Below are positions 50,588 through 59,501 of a stretch of DNA of 64,000 nucleotides, piece after piece. The notes below the pieces were generated by a model that saw only the letters and a list, made by a program, of their open reading frames with translations, was not told the DNA's origin and ran no database searches. The position numbers and the translations under genes were made by a program. The stretch is from an uncultured Lachnospiraceae bacterium (GTDB lineage Bacteria > Bacillota > Clostridia > Lachnospirales > Lachnospiraceae). The stretch covers positions 1-64,000 of the forward strand of contig CAJURT010000003.1 of the NCBI GenBank assembly GCA_910588875.1, read 5' to 3'. Numbering within the stretch: the first letter of the stretch is position 1; each line of letters begins with the position of its first letter.

Positions 50588-51451
50588 ATGAAGGACAGGA
50601 TCATTGGTAAGGTACAAATGAAGGATACGGCTTATGATTTTGCAGGGGCATTTCTGCAGGCATTGGGGGTATGGTGCTTCATAGAGCCTTGCATGATTGC
50701 GCCGGGAGGGGTGTCAGGCATGGCGATTTTGATCAACCATCTGACAAAGCTGCCGGTAGGTATTATGACCCTGGTGCTGAACATCCCTCTTCTGGCCAGT
50801 TCTTATGTGTGCCTGAACCGGAGGATGACCTGGAAGACCATCCGCACAGTCCTGGTCATGACTCTGGTGCTGGATGGCCTGGTGACGCCGCTTATTCCCC
50901 AATATGTGGGGGATAAGCTGATTTCCTCCGTCTTTGGGGGAATCCTGGTAGGAGTAGGGATGGCGCTGATTTTTATGCGGGATTCCACCACCGGCGGCGG
51001 AGATATCCTGGCAAAGCTTCTCCAGAAGCGTTTCCCTTACATGCACACGGGATATGCATTAATGATGGTTGACGTGGTGGTAATCGGCTCCTCGGTGCTG
51101 GTATTCGGGAAACTGGAGGCCGCCCTCTATGGACTGATCTCCATGGTAGCCACCACCCAGACCATCGATGCCCTGCTTTATGGAATGAACAAGGGTGCCA
51201 TGGTACTGATTCATTCCGAAAAGAACAGGGAAATTGCGGATGAAATCATGGAACGACTGAACAGGGGAACCACCTTTTTCAAAAGCGTGGGCGGATATAG
51301 CAAAAAAGAAGGGGAAACCCTGCTGTGTGTCATTGACCGCAAGCAATTCTATCTCGTAAAAGAGATTGCCTACGCCCATGACCCCCATGCCTTTGTGGTA
51401 GTGTCAGAGACAAAGGAAACCTATGGGGAGGGTTTCCTTGACGGGCGTTGA
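50588..51451 (+). CDS. YitT family membrane protein (DUF161 + DUF2179)
   Basis: The 287-residue protein has about five or six helices (to about residue 200), with APGGVSGMAILINHLTKLPVG and the STTGGGDILAKLLQKR loop of the YitT family. A C-terminal cytoplasmic DUF2179 ferredoxin-like domain (RGTTFFKSVGGYSKKEGETLL) follows. Transport function is unproven in this family. GGAGA lies rather far from the ATG (about 13 bases), so initiation may be modest. The amidase gene converges with only 10 bases between. Confidence 0.9.
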   Translation: MKDRIIGKVQMKDTAYDFAGAFLQALGVWCFIEPCMIAPGGVSGMAILINHLTKLPVGIMTLVLNIPLLASSYVCLNRRMTWKTIRTVLVMTLVLDGLVTPLIPQYVGDKLISSVFGGILVGVGMALIFMRDSTTGGGDILAKLLQKRFPYMHTGYALMMVDVVVIGSSVLVFGKLEAALYGLISMVATTQTIDALLYGMNKGAMVLIHSEKNREIADEIMERLNRGTTFFKSVGGYSKKEGETLLCVIDRKQFYLVKEIAYAHDPHAFVVVSETKETYGEGFLDGR

Positions 51452-51461
51452 GGATTGCCGC

Positions 51462-52268
51462 CTACTTCATAGCGGCTTTTACGTCCTTTTTGAATTGCTT
51501 CCACTCGTCTTCATGTTCCACATAATATTTGGGACAGTTTTTACCGGAAACATCATGATGGCGGATCAGGTCGTTAGAGGACAGATCCAGCTCATTACAG
51601 AGCCAGGCAGTCAGCCGGACCAGGGAGTCATAGGTAGGCTGGCTGAATTTACCGGTGTCGTCCGGATGGCAGACCTCGATGGATATGGTATCGAAATTGC
51701 GCGGGGCAGCAGCATAGGTTATCTCAGAGAGGGGAATGATCTGGAGAACCTCCCCTTCCAGGCCCACAATAAAATGGCTGCCGCCGACGGTGCCGGGCTG
51801 CTGCGGATCCTGGTCAGCCAGGTTGTCAAAGTATCGGCGGTTGGCGGCCGCGGAGGAGTTGGTATTGGCCACATAATGGATCACAATATTGTTGACCTGC
51901 TTCAAGGTTACATCCGGACGGGAGAACAGGTTCTTGCGGATAAATTCCTGCTCAACCCAGGACGGCGCCTGGATTTCTTTGAGATTGACGGTGTAGGGGC
52001 GTTCATAGCCCCACAGCCAGTAACCTCCCCCAAGTCCTGCCGCCGTGCCGATTGCCAGCGCCAGCAGGGGAGCGGCAGCTTTGGCCAGGAAGGGTGCCTT
52101 TTTTCTTTGCCGGCTTTTTGACTGCGGCTGCCGGAAGGGATCCTCCCCGCGGCGGGGGGTGCGGCCATTGCCCTCACTGGCACGGGGCTGGATCTGCCGG
52201 ATCTTTTGGTAATCTTTCTCAAAAATGTCATCCTTATCTGGCCTGTTGGCTCTTTTTTTGTCCTTCAT
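51462..52268 (-). CDS. N-acetylmuramoyl-L-alanine amidase (Amidase_2), membrane anchored
   Basis: The 268-residue protein has a basic cytoplasmic start of about 60 residues rich in Arg/Lys/Gln/Pro, one membrane helix (about 63-87) and an extracellular Amidase_2/PGRP domain. The zinc ligands are His in NIVIHYVAN, His in LIRHHDVSG and Cys in KNCPKYY. Such enzymes cut the amide bond between muramic acid and the stem peptide during growth or sporulation. AAGGAGTAC precedes the ATG. In the 257 bases upstream there is only a possible -10 (TATACT on the minus strand) and a short AAAGGT/ACCTTT inverted repeat. Confidence 0.9.
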   Translation of the reverse strand: MKDKKRANRPDKDDIFEKDYQKIRQIQPRASEGNGRTPRRGEDPFRQPQSKSRQRKKAPFLAKAAAPLLALAIGTAAGLGGGYWLWGYERPYTVNLKEIQAPSWVEQEFIRKNLFSRPDVTLKQVNNIVIHYVANTNSSAAANRRYFDNLADQDPQQPGTVGGSHFIVGLEGEVLQIIPLSEITYAAAPRNFDTISIEVCHPDDTGKFSQPTYDSLVRLTAWLCNELDLSSNDLIRHHDVSGKNCPKYYVEHEDEWKQFKKDVKAAMK

Positions 52269-52525
52269 TATGTACTCCTTGATGATAGCGGCCCAGCGGC
52301 AGCTGCGTCATATTGCTTTGTTTTCACAGTATACCATACTTTATAAAGGTTTGCCACCTTTACTACAAGCCACATTTCTGATAACAACTGCTTTTACATT
52401 TGCTTAGTATGACCCACACTAATTAGCCACATGTTTCACTTGTCTAAATTTCCATCTGCTGCGTTCTCATCAGTCAACGATGCCCCCGCCCCTTCTTCCA
52501 AGGCGTACCCCCTCGTATAATTAAC

Positions 52526-53920
52526 TCACTCCAAAAAACGGATAAAAGACCGCCACTCATGGAGATAATCGAGAGGGCTGTTGCGTCTGTAGTATTCCTC
52601 TTTGGAGCGAAAAAACCCTTCTGCGCCTATTCGTGGCTCAAAATCGGAGAGGGGATTGTTCTCTTCCTGGAAGCGTTCCTGGTTTTGGAGAGCCGGGTCT
52701 GCCTGTAAGCGGGAATGCATGTGCTCGTAGGCGAATACAGAGCCTTGCCACAGGACATCGGGGAAAGAGTCTTTGCCCTGATACCGTGATGTCATGTAGG
52801 TGAAGACAGCGAGGATGGCTTCGGGATCCAATGGAGTTTCGGAACTGCTGCCATATTTTTGGAGGTGCTGGTTGACCCGTTCTATGTAGACAGGGACGTA
52901 ATTGGGGAAGCCTTGCTCTATTTTATCGATGATGCTTTTTTGGCAGGGCAGGGCAGAGGCGGCGGCATAGAGTTTGGCGTAGGCGAAAGCCAGTTCTATG
53001 CCAGTGCATTCCTCCGGTGCAGTACTGTACGGGGGATTGGAGGAGAGGATGTAGGGGGCAACATCTGCCATAAACATCAGTTCATCGAGAGAATAGGTGG
53101 GGGTTTCCGGGGAGGCAGCGGGGCAAATCTCATTTAGCAGGCCACAATATATGGACTGCCAGAGGAGATCCTGTTCGCCGTCCAGCCCACAGGTGACAAA
53201 GGCCTCCGCAAGGGATGGGCTGTAGGTGTCTGCCAGGGAGCGGGAGGCAATGATGGCAGATTGCTGATATTGGCTGAGGTAGGTTTCCCGGCGTTTTTTA
53301 CCCAGGATGCTTTTGCGGATTTTTTGGTCTATTCCATGGAAGTTATGGATGGTTTCCTCTATTTGGTCTTTCATACTATAGAGGGACCGGTAGGGTGTAC
53401 TGCTGTCCTGATGGAGGGAAAAGGGATCCTCAAGGGCGGCCCATGTTTCCTGCTCAAAGAGGAAGTCATGGTTATCCAGGTAGTAGCCTGCGATGGAACA
53501 AGCAGCGTGATAACAGACAAAGAGGCACAGCGCTGTAAGTAAAATAAGGTCAATATAAGAGTTTGAATGTGCATATTCATCCTCAAAGATGAAATTCCTT
53601 GGGTCATTTTCATCATATCGGAGGGGGATGGTTTGGCCAAGGTGGTAAGAGCCAAGGGATTTTTGCCTGCGGGAGTAATCGGTGGTATAGGAAGTTCCGT
53701 TGGCAGTATAGGAGATTATGGGGAATTCATACCAGGATTTCCTTCCTCCTCTCTTGATATAGTAATCTTTCTTTACTTCTGTTATGGTGGCAGTGGCGGT
53801 GCCCCGCCAGGATCTGGAACGCAGGCAGAGCCAGAATTCATAAATGGTTTTGAGCAGGATGGCAGGTGACACGACAACACAGATAAAATTGAAAATTTCG
53901 GGAGGGATATCGGTATGCAT
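52526..53920 (-). CDS. DUF3592-like membrane protein of unknown function
   Basis: The 464-residue protein has two membrane helices (about residues 12-28 and 120-140). Between them is a small domain with WRGTATATITEVKKDYYIK, YEFPIISYTANGTSYTTDY and PLRYDENDPRNFIFEDE, the pattern of DUF3592. The remaining 320 residues are soluble, helical and unrecognised (DLLWQSIYCGLLNEICPAAS). AAAGGAG precedes the ATG; 22 in-frame codons upstream overlap the allantoinase-like gene. It lies 37 bases downstream of that gene, so it belongs to the LacI-side operon, but no role in ureide use is evident. Confidence 0.7.
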   Translation of the reverse strand: MHTDIPPEIFNFICVVVSPAILLKTIYEFWLCLRSRSWRGTATATITEVKKDYYIKRGGRKSWYEFPIISYTANGTSYTTDYSRRQKSLGSYHLGQTIPLRYDENDPRNFIFEDEYAHSNSYIDLILLTALCLFVCYHAACSIAGYYLDNHDFLFEQETWAALEDPFSLHQDSSTPYRSLYSMKDQIEETIHNFHGIDQKIRKSILGKKRRETYLSQYQQSAIIASRSLADTYSPSLAEAFVTCGLDGEQDLLWQSIYCGLLNEICPAASPETPTYSLDELMFMADVAPYILSSNPPYSTAPEECTGIELAFAYAKLYAAASALPCQKSIIDKIEQGFPNYVPVYIERVNQHLQKYGSSSETPLDPEAILAVFTYMTSRYQGKDSFPDVLWQGSVFAYEHMHSRLQADPALQNQERFQEENNPLSDFEPRIGAEGFFRSKEEYYRRNSPLDYLHEWRSFIRFLE

Positions 53921-53957
53921 GGGGGCTCCTTTAGGGTGTTTGTAAATGGATGGCAGG

Positions 53958-55295
53958 TTAACGGCGGGAGGGGACATATCTCCCATGGCGGTTTACCAGG
54001 ATTTTTCCCTTTTGCCAGACCTGCTTTCCCCGCACAAAGGTGCTGTCTACCTTGCCTTGGAATATTCTTCCCTCGTAAGGGTAATGTGGGGATTTTGTGT
54101 CGTAAAAGGTATCGGAGGCATGGAATTCCCAACGGACAGCCGGGGCGAGGATGGCAAAATCAGCATCCTTTCCGATCTCGATGCTGCCTTTGCAGTAGTC
54201 CAGGCCGAATATCCTGGCAGGATTGGATGCGGTGATCTGTGCCAGGCGGCTGAGGGAAAGGCCGCGTCGGCAGACGCCCTCATCGTAGAGGCCGGGCAGG
54301 ATGAGATCGAGGCCGGGGAAGCCTCCGGGGGCAGACCAGAAGCTGCCGGCGGATTTCTGGGCGTCGGAGTAGGTTGCATGGTCACTGCCGATCATATCGA
54401 TTTCCCCCTCACACACGCTTTCCCACAGGCTGTCCACAGTCTTTTGGCTGCGGATGGGCGGGGCGCATTTGGCCCAGGCACCGTGCCTGGCCACGTCATC
54501 ACTGTTCAGGAGCAGATAGTGGGGGCATGTCTCGGCATAGACCTGCAGGCCTTTCTGGCGGAATTCCTGAATGACGCCTGCCACCTGCCGGGAAGAAATG
54601 TGGCAGATGCTGACGCGGGCATGCTCGTGGAGGGCAAGGGTGCAGAGGCGGGTAACTGCCAGGATTTCGGAGATTACCGGGCGGCTGCTGCTGTTGCCTT
54701 CTGCGCCCTTTTGGGCATCTGTCATGCGTTTGGTTTCCATGGTGCAGATGGGTTGGGATTCTGCATGGGCGGCAACCAGGCAATGGTATCTGTGGGAAGC
54801 CTGCAAAAGCGTAAGAAGGCTGGCATCGTCGAAGGAGCCATAATCCCCGGCATCGCTTAGGAATACCTTGAAGGCGGCAACCCCGGCTTTTACTAATTCT
54901 TCGATGTGCTCTAACTGGCCGGCCCTGACCCCTCCGTACAGTGCACAGTCAACGACAGATTCCTCATGGATGGAGGCGATCCGCCCGGAAAGGACGTTCT
55001 TGTCAAAAACAGAGGGAAGATGGCCGGACTGGGGCATTTCCACAAGGGTGGTGACCCCGCCGCTGGCGGCTGTGCGGGATCCGGAGAAGAAATCCCCGCA
55101 GTAGGTTACATGGGCGTGGGAATCGATCAGGCCCGGGAAGATGATCTTCCCTGTGAAATCAAAAACCTCCCTGGCAGGGATTTGGGATTCCGGGTCGAAC
55201 AATCCTGCTATTTTCCCGTCCCTGACGGCGATGGACAGCTTTCGGGGACCGGCAGGGGTGACAGCGAGCCCGTTTTTCATGAGCAGGTCAAACAT
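53958..55295 (-). CDS. Allantoinase/dihydropyrimidinase-type cyclic amidohydrolase
   Basis: This 445-residue amidohydrolase should open a cyclic ureide ring. Metal-site residues: His60 and His62 (LIDSHAHVTY), the probable carboxylated Lys143 (AAFKVFLSDAG), His177 (VAAHAES), His232 (SICHISSRQ) and Asp305 (IGSDHATYS). Blocks AASGGVTTLVEMP, AETCPHYLLL, WAKCAPPIR and SNPARIFGL resemble allantoinase more than dihydroorotase. DHAT replaces the usual DHSP, so substrate is uncertain (allantoin, hydantoin or dihydropyrimidine). AAAGGAGGC precedes the ATG. It follows the LacI gene on the minus strand and faces the importer/M20 operon. Confidence 0.88.
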   Translation of the reverse strand: MFDLLMKNGLAVTPAGPRKLSIAVRDGKIAGLFDPESQIPAREVFDFTGKIIFPGLIDSHAHVTYCGDFFSGSRTAASGGVTTLVEMPQSGHLPSVFDKNVLSGRIASIHEESVVDCALYGGVRAGQLEHIEELVKAGVAAFKVFLSDAGDYGSFDDASLLTLLQASHRYHCLVAAHAESQPICTMETKRMTDAQKGAEGNSSSRPVISEILAVTRLCTLALHEHARVSICHISSRQVAGVIQEFRQKGLQVYAETCPHYLLLNSDDVARHGAWAKCAPPIRSQKTVDSLWESVCEGEIDMIGSDHATYSDAQKSAGSFWSAPGGFPGLDLILPGLYDEGVCRRGLSLSRLAQITASNPARIFGLDYCKGSIEIGKDADFAILAPAVRWEFHASDTFYDTKSPHYPYEGRIFQGKVDSTFVRGKQVWQKGKILVNRHGRYVPSRR

Positions 55296-55400
55296 GGAGT
55301 GCCTCCTTTCTGGGTGGGTGATGCTTCTTAAGGGTGCGTTTTAGGCAGCGCCCGGGAATCTGTTTCTGGTATAGCTTCCCAAATCTCCCAAAGGCATACT

Positions 55401-56387
55401 TTAGGTAGTACCCCCAAGGTACAGGGAGGGAGAGATGCTGTAAGGTTCGTGGCTCACCTCTTCCCCGGCTAAAGCGGCCACAAGCTTTTCCACGGCGATA
55501 TCAGCCAGTTCCTGGATTTTCCCGTCCACAGAGGTGAGGAACGGCGGGGTAAGTTTGCCATAGATAAGGTTGTCAAAGCCGCTGACGGAGACATCTGCCG
55601 GAATCGAGTATCCGTACTGGCGAAGAACCTGGATCACCCCCATGGCAGGGAGGTCAAGGCTGCAAAGCACGGCATCAAAGGGGATGCCGCTGTCAATGAT
55701 GGCCTGTCCGGCCTTACAGCCCCCCTCAAAGTCATCGCTGGGGGCTTCAAATACATGGCTGTCGGAAAATTCCAGGTTCAATTCTGAAAGTTTGCCGCGA
55801 AAGCCGGATAATTTCCTTTGGCTGGCAAGGTTCTGTCCGTAGTTGACATACAAAAACCGGCGTTTCCCTGTGCGGTAAATGTGGTCTGCCATCATCTGCA
55901 TCCCCCGCGCTTCATCACAGATGACGGAGATGACATTGGGCAGGCCAACATACCCGTTGAACATTAATACGGGCTTTTGGGAACAGCTGGAAGCAATAAA
56001 ATGGCTGACATCCTGGGTGCTCAGGGAGGAACCCACAAAAATGAGGGAGTCGAACTGATGCTGGGACAGCAAGGAAAACAGGGTCTCCCCCTTTGTGCAG
56101 GCGTTGAAGACAATGGTGGTATAGCCCTGCCGGCTCAGGAGATCCTCCAGATGGTATATCACATGGGCGCGGTATAGGTTCCGGATATCATCCACCACGA
56201 TGCCGATCATGTTCATGGAATTGTGTTTCAGCCCGCGTGCGATGGCGTTCGGGCTATAGCCGGTTTCCCTGAGCACGTCCATAACCTTTTTGTAGGTCTT
56301 GGGACTGATGTTTGGCTTGTTGTTCAGGACTCTGGAAACGGTTGCAATGGATACGTTGGCTTGTTTGGCGATTTCGTGAATGTTCAT
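55401..56387 (-). CDS. LacI family transcriptional regulator
   Basis: The 328-residue repressor begins MNIHEIAKQANVSIATVSRV, the LacI helix-turn-helix, with the hinge helix near YSPNAIARGLKH. A periplasmic-binding-protein-like ligand domain follows (IGIVVDDIRN, SLIFVGSSLS, VSVSGFDNL). AAAGGACCCC precedes the ATG; 29 upstream codons in frame are not used. It is divergent from the BMP-type importer operon and shares its strand with the allantoinase-like gene. Two palindromic cre-like operators in the divergent region are its likely sites. The effector is probably the imported ureide or nucleoside. Confidence 0.94.
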   Translation of the reverse strand: MNIHEIAKQANVSIATVSRVLNNKPNISPKTYKKVMDVLRETGYSPNAIARGLKHNSMNMIGIVVDDIRNLYRAHVIYHLEDLLSRQGYTTIVFNACTKGETLFSLLSQHQFDSLIFVGSSLSTQDVSHFIASSCSQKPVLMFNGYVGLPNVISVICDEARGMQMMADHIYRTGKRRFLYVNYGQNLASQRKLSGFRGKLSELNLEFSDSHVFEAPSDDFEGGCKAGQAIIDSGIPFDAVLCSLDLPAMGVIQVLRQYGYSIPADVSVSGFDNLIYGKLTPPFLTSVDGKIQELADIAVEKLVAALAGEEVSHEPYSISPSLYLGGTT

Positions 56388-56491
56388 GAGGGGTCCTTTG
56401 CTTTTTATGGTGGCGGGGAGGGGCGGCTCTTTCAGGCCTTTCCCCGTCCCTCCTTTGCGGCTTTTTGGCAGCATATTTTCTGAGTGTTCCT

Positions 56492-56520
56492 ATTATAGCA
56501 TGGATTTGTTAAAAAAGCAA
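56492..56520 (-). promoter_or_regulatory. Promoter of the LacI/allantoinase-like operon
   Basis: On the minus strand TTGCTT, 17 bases, TATAAT. The operator-like site at 56521-56534 adjoins its -35. Confidence 0.75.
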
Positions 56521-56534
56521 TAAAAACGATTACA
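56521..56534. promoter_or_regulatory. LacI/cre-type operator 2
   Basis: TAAAAACGATTACA matches 13 of 14 positions of the cre consensus TGWAANCGNTNWCA and shares AAACGATTACA with operator 1. It adjoins the lacI promoter. Confidence 0.6.
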
Positions 56535-56648
56535 ATTTAGCGAGTGAAAATGGCGGGAACACAAAAAGGAAGATAGAGAAAGATGGTTTAAAAAACAAAT
56601 AAATAGAGTAAAATGCATAAAAATAGAAAAAAATAATCGAAATATATG

Positions 56649-56677
56649 TTGACAGTGCCTGGAACATGTGTTATCAT
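56649..56677 (+). promoter_or_regulatory. Promoter of the BMP-type importer operon
   Basis: TTGACA, 17 bases, TATCAT. The transcription start would fall in or just before operator 1. Confidence 0.85.
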
Positions 56678-56683
56678 TACGTT

Positions 56684-56697
56684 TGTAAACGATTACA
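56684..56697. promoter_or_regulatory. LacI/cre-type operator 1
   Basis: TGTAAACGATTACA fits the cre consensus at every position and lies in a longer near-palindrome, TTTGTAAACGATTACAAA. At 7 bases past the -10 it overlaps the expected start site. Either the adjacent LacI regulator or CcpA could bind. Confidence 0.82.
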
Positions 56698-56775
56698 AAG
56701 TAATAGTTATATTTTCGGCGGCTATGGTTAGAATAGCTGCAAGGAGTTATGAAGAACGTATAAGGAGGGAGTAAG

Positions 56776-57867
56776 ATGAAGAGAAGAATTGCATTGCTGG
56801 CTGCTGCATGTGTTGCTGTTATGGCTTTAGGGGGATGCCAGAAGGTGAATGAGGCGCCCACGGCGCCGGCGGTTACCCAGGGGGAAGCAGATGGGGCAAA
56901 GGAGGAGCCGGCGGGGAAGAAAGCAGAAGAGGGCAAAGGCGTGAACAAGGTTGCCTACATTACTTCCCAGAGGCTCGGGGACGACGGCCCGGTGGATATC
57001 GTATACCGGGGGATTAAGGCAGGGTGCGACGAAGCAGGAATCGAAGTCCATGTGGTGGAGGCTAAGAAGGGGGAATATGAAGAGAGCATGCAGGCGATGA
57101 TCAGCGAAGGATACAACCTGATTTTCGCGGTATTTCCGGAATTGCTTGATTCGGTAAAGGCTGTGGCGAAGCAGAACCCGGATGTCTCTTTTATCCATGC
57201 TATCTGTGCCACCAAGGGGGACAACTTGGAGGGGGTTTGCTGTTATGAGCAGCAGTCATCCTTTGTGATGGGGGTTCTGGCGGCTATGACGACGAAGAAT
57301 AATAAGGTTGCCTTTGTAGGCGGCGTGGATAATCCGGATACCCACCGGTATCTGGACGGATACCTGGAAGGGATTGAGTATGTGAACCCGGATATTGAAG
57401 TGCAGACAAGCTGGATCGGAAGCTTTGAGGATCCGGCAAAGGCGAAGGAACTTGCACTGGTGCATTACCAGAACGGGGTTGACGTGCTGTGGGGCTCCGG
57501 GGGAAAAAGCGCCCTTGGGCTTTATGAGGCAGCCAAGGAAATGGGCGAGGGCTATTATGTGATGGGCTGCACGGATGATAACAATGACAGGCTGCCAGGG
57601 CAGGTGCTGGCTTCCCACTATGAAGCCTGGGATACGGCGGCAAAGGATCTGGTTATTGACTGGAATGACGGGGTCTTTGAGCCGGGGCTTAAGGTGCTTA
57701 CCCTGGAGAACGGGTATGCTTATTGCAAGCTGGCGGATGAGTCCCAGTGCGAGATTCCCCAGGAGGTGCGGGATAAGGTGGAGGAAGTTACGGAACAAAT
57801 CAAATCCGGGGAGATTGTGGTGAAGTCCATGCCCTCATACGAGGAAGTGATTGCCACCCTGGAATAG
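56776..57867 (+). CDS. BMP family ABC substrate-binding lipoprotein
   Basis: The 363-residue protein has a lipoprotein signal (MKRRIALLAAACVAVMAL, lipobox LGGC) and an Ala/Glu/Lys-rich linker. The BMP (PnrA/Med) fold shows VAYITSQRLGDDGPVD, EGYNLIFAVFPELLDSV, NNKVAFVGGVDNPDTHRY and VDVLWGSGGKSALGLYEA. Characterised BMP proteins bind purine nucleosides, but a ureide ligand is plausible given the catabolic genes here. GGAGGGAG precedes the ATG. It heads a six-gene operon with an ATPase, two permeases, an M20 hydrolase and RidA. Confidence 0.93.
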   Translation: MKRRIALLAAACVAVMALGGCQKVNEAPTAPAVTQGEADGAKEEPAGKKAEEGKGVNKVAYITSQRLGDDGPVDIVYRGIKAGCDEAGIEVHVVEAKKGEYEESMQAMISEGYNLIFAVFPELLDSVKAVAKQNPDVSFIHAICATKGDNLEGVCCYEQQSSFVMGVLAAMTTKNNKVAFVGGVDNPDTHRYLDGYLEGIEYVNPDIEVQTSWIGSFEDPAKAKELALVHYQNGVDVLWGSGGKSALGLYEAAKEMGEGYYVMGCTDDNNDRLPGQVLASHYEAWDTAAKDLVIDWNDGVFEPGLKVLTLENGYAYCKLADESQCEIPQEVRDKVEEVTEQIKSGEIVVKSMPSYEEVIATLE

Positions 57868-57965
57868 CAGGCCGGGAGGCCATGACATAGGTTTTGGACA
57901 GCAGCCTGCCAGGCCAGGCTGCTGTGGGTTCACAAAAATCAGCAGGAAAGGAAAAGGGGTGCTCC

Positions 57966-59501
57966 ATGGAGGATGCTGTTCTACTGAAAGATATCGTAAA
58001 GGCTTTTCCGGGAACCGTTGCCAACAACCATATTACAATCTCAGTCAGGAAGAACTCCATCCATGGGATTGTGGGGGAGAACGGGGCCGGTAAGACGACG
58101 CTGATGAAGCAATTATATGGGATGTACAGGCCGGATGAGGGCGAGATCTGGATCAACGGGAAGCAGGTGGTTTTCCATTCCCCCAGGGATGCCATCAATT
58201 GCAGGATCGGGATGGTGCATCAGCATTTTACGCTAGTTAATTCCATGTCTGTTGTGGAAAATATTATCCTGGGGCGCCCGGTCCTGAAATATGGCTTTGT
58301 GGATATCAGGAGGGCAAAGAAAGAGATTGGCCTTTTATGCGGAAAATATAATTTTGATATGGATCTGGATGCGAAGGTGGAAGATCTCCCGGTTGGCTTA
58401 AAGCAGAGGGTCGAGATTTTAAAGGCCCTTTATCTGGGAGCCGATGTATTGATTATGGACGAACCTACCGCTGTGCTGACCCCCCAGGAAATCACGGAAC
58501 TTTTCGTGACGCTTAAGAACCTGAGAGATCAGGGCGCCAGCATTATATTGATCACCCATAAGCTGTCGGAGGTCATGCAGCTGACGGATGAAGTGACCGT
58601 TTTGCGGGACGGGCGGGTGACGGGGCATGTGTTCACCAAAGATACCAATGAGCAGGAACTTGCCAGGATGATGATCGGGAGGGGGCTTTTGCTTCACATC
58701 GACAGGCAGGAGGCGAAAATTGGCGGGAAGGCCCTGGGTGTCAGGAATATCCGATGTAAGAATGACGATGGGATGATGGTGGTCAATGACGTGTCCTTTG
58801 ATGTCCACTATGGGGAGATTGTGGGGATTGCGGGTGTGCAGGGGAATGGCCAGACGGAACTGATTGAAGTTATTTCCGGCATTAACCAGGAATATGCAGG
58901 AAGGATTGAGATCGACGGCCAGGAGGTTTTGACAAAGTCATCGCCCTGGCAGCGCAGGGCCATGGGGCTGGGGCATATTCCGGAAGACCGTCAGAGGGAA
59001 GGCTCCGCCCCGGATGCGACGATTGAGGACAATTTCCTGATGACTACCTACCGGAAGCCGGAGATTAACCGCCATGCCCTGATTTCCAGGAAAAAAGCCT
59101 TGCAGGAACTGGAGGACATGGTCAGGGAATTTAAAATTAAGATTCCAGGCTACAGGGCGAAGGGAAGCGCATTGTCAGGAGGAAATATGCAGAAGCTTAT
59201 TTTTGCCAGGGAATACAATCTCAACCCCCGGTGCCTGATTGCCTCACAGCCCACAAGGGGCGTGGACATCGGGGCAATGGAGTTTATCCACAGCCATCTT
59301 GCCAGGATGAGGGATCAGGGGAAAGCGGTGCTGCTGGTGTCGAATGAACTCTCGGAGATAATGCTGCTGAGTGACCGGGTGCTTGTGATGTACGAAGGAA
59401 AAATCTCCGGGGAGGTGAAGGCCGGGGAACTGTCGGAGGAAAAAATAGGGTTGCTGATGGCCGGGATTGTACAGGAGAGGGGGGAGCAGGATGTGGAGTA
59501 G
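57966..59501 (+). CDS. ABC importer ATPase, two ATP-binding domains (nucleoside/sugar type)
   Basis: The 511-residue ATPase has two fused domains. The first has Walker A GENGAGKTT, the degenerate signature LPVGLKQR and Walker B VLIMDEP. The second has a degenerate Walker A (GVQGNGQTE), the signature LSGGNMQK and a Walker B region LIASQPTRGVDIG lacking the usual Asp-Glu. This asymmetry is normal for BMP/RbsA-type importers. The ATG follows AAGGAAAAGGGG; 24 upstream codons are unused. The first permease gene overlaps its end by 11 bases. Confidence 0.93.
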   Translation: MEDAVLLKDIVKAFPGTVANNHITISVRKNSIHGIVGENGAGKTTLMKQLYGMYRPDEGEIWINGKQVVFHSPRDAINCRIGMVHQHFTLVNSMSVVENIILGRPVLKYGFVDIRRAKKEIGLLCGKYNFDMDLDAKVEDLPVGLKQRVEILKALYLGADVLIMDEPTAVLTPQEITELFVTLKNLRDQGASIILITHKLSEVMQLTDEVTVLRDGRVTGHVFTKDTNEQELARMMIGRGLLLHIDRQEAKIGGKALGVRNIRCKNDDGMMVVNDVSFDVHYGEIVGIAGVQGNGQTELIEVISGINQEYAGRIEIDGQEVLTKSSPWQRRAMGLGHIPEDRQREGSAPDATIEDNFLMTTYRKPEINRHALISRKKALQELEDMVREFKIKIPGYRAKGSALSGGNMQKLIFAREYNLNPRCLIASQPTRGVDIGAMEFIHSHLARMRDQGKAVLLVSNELSEIMLLSDRVLVMYEGKISGEVKAGELSEEKIGLLMAGIVQERGEQDVE

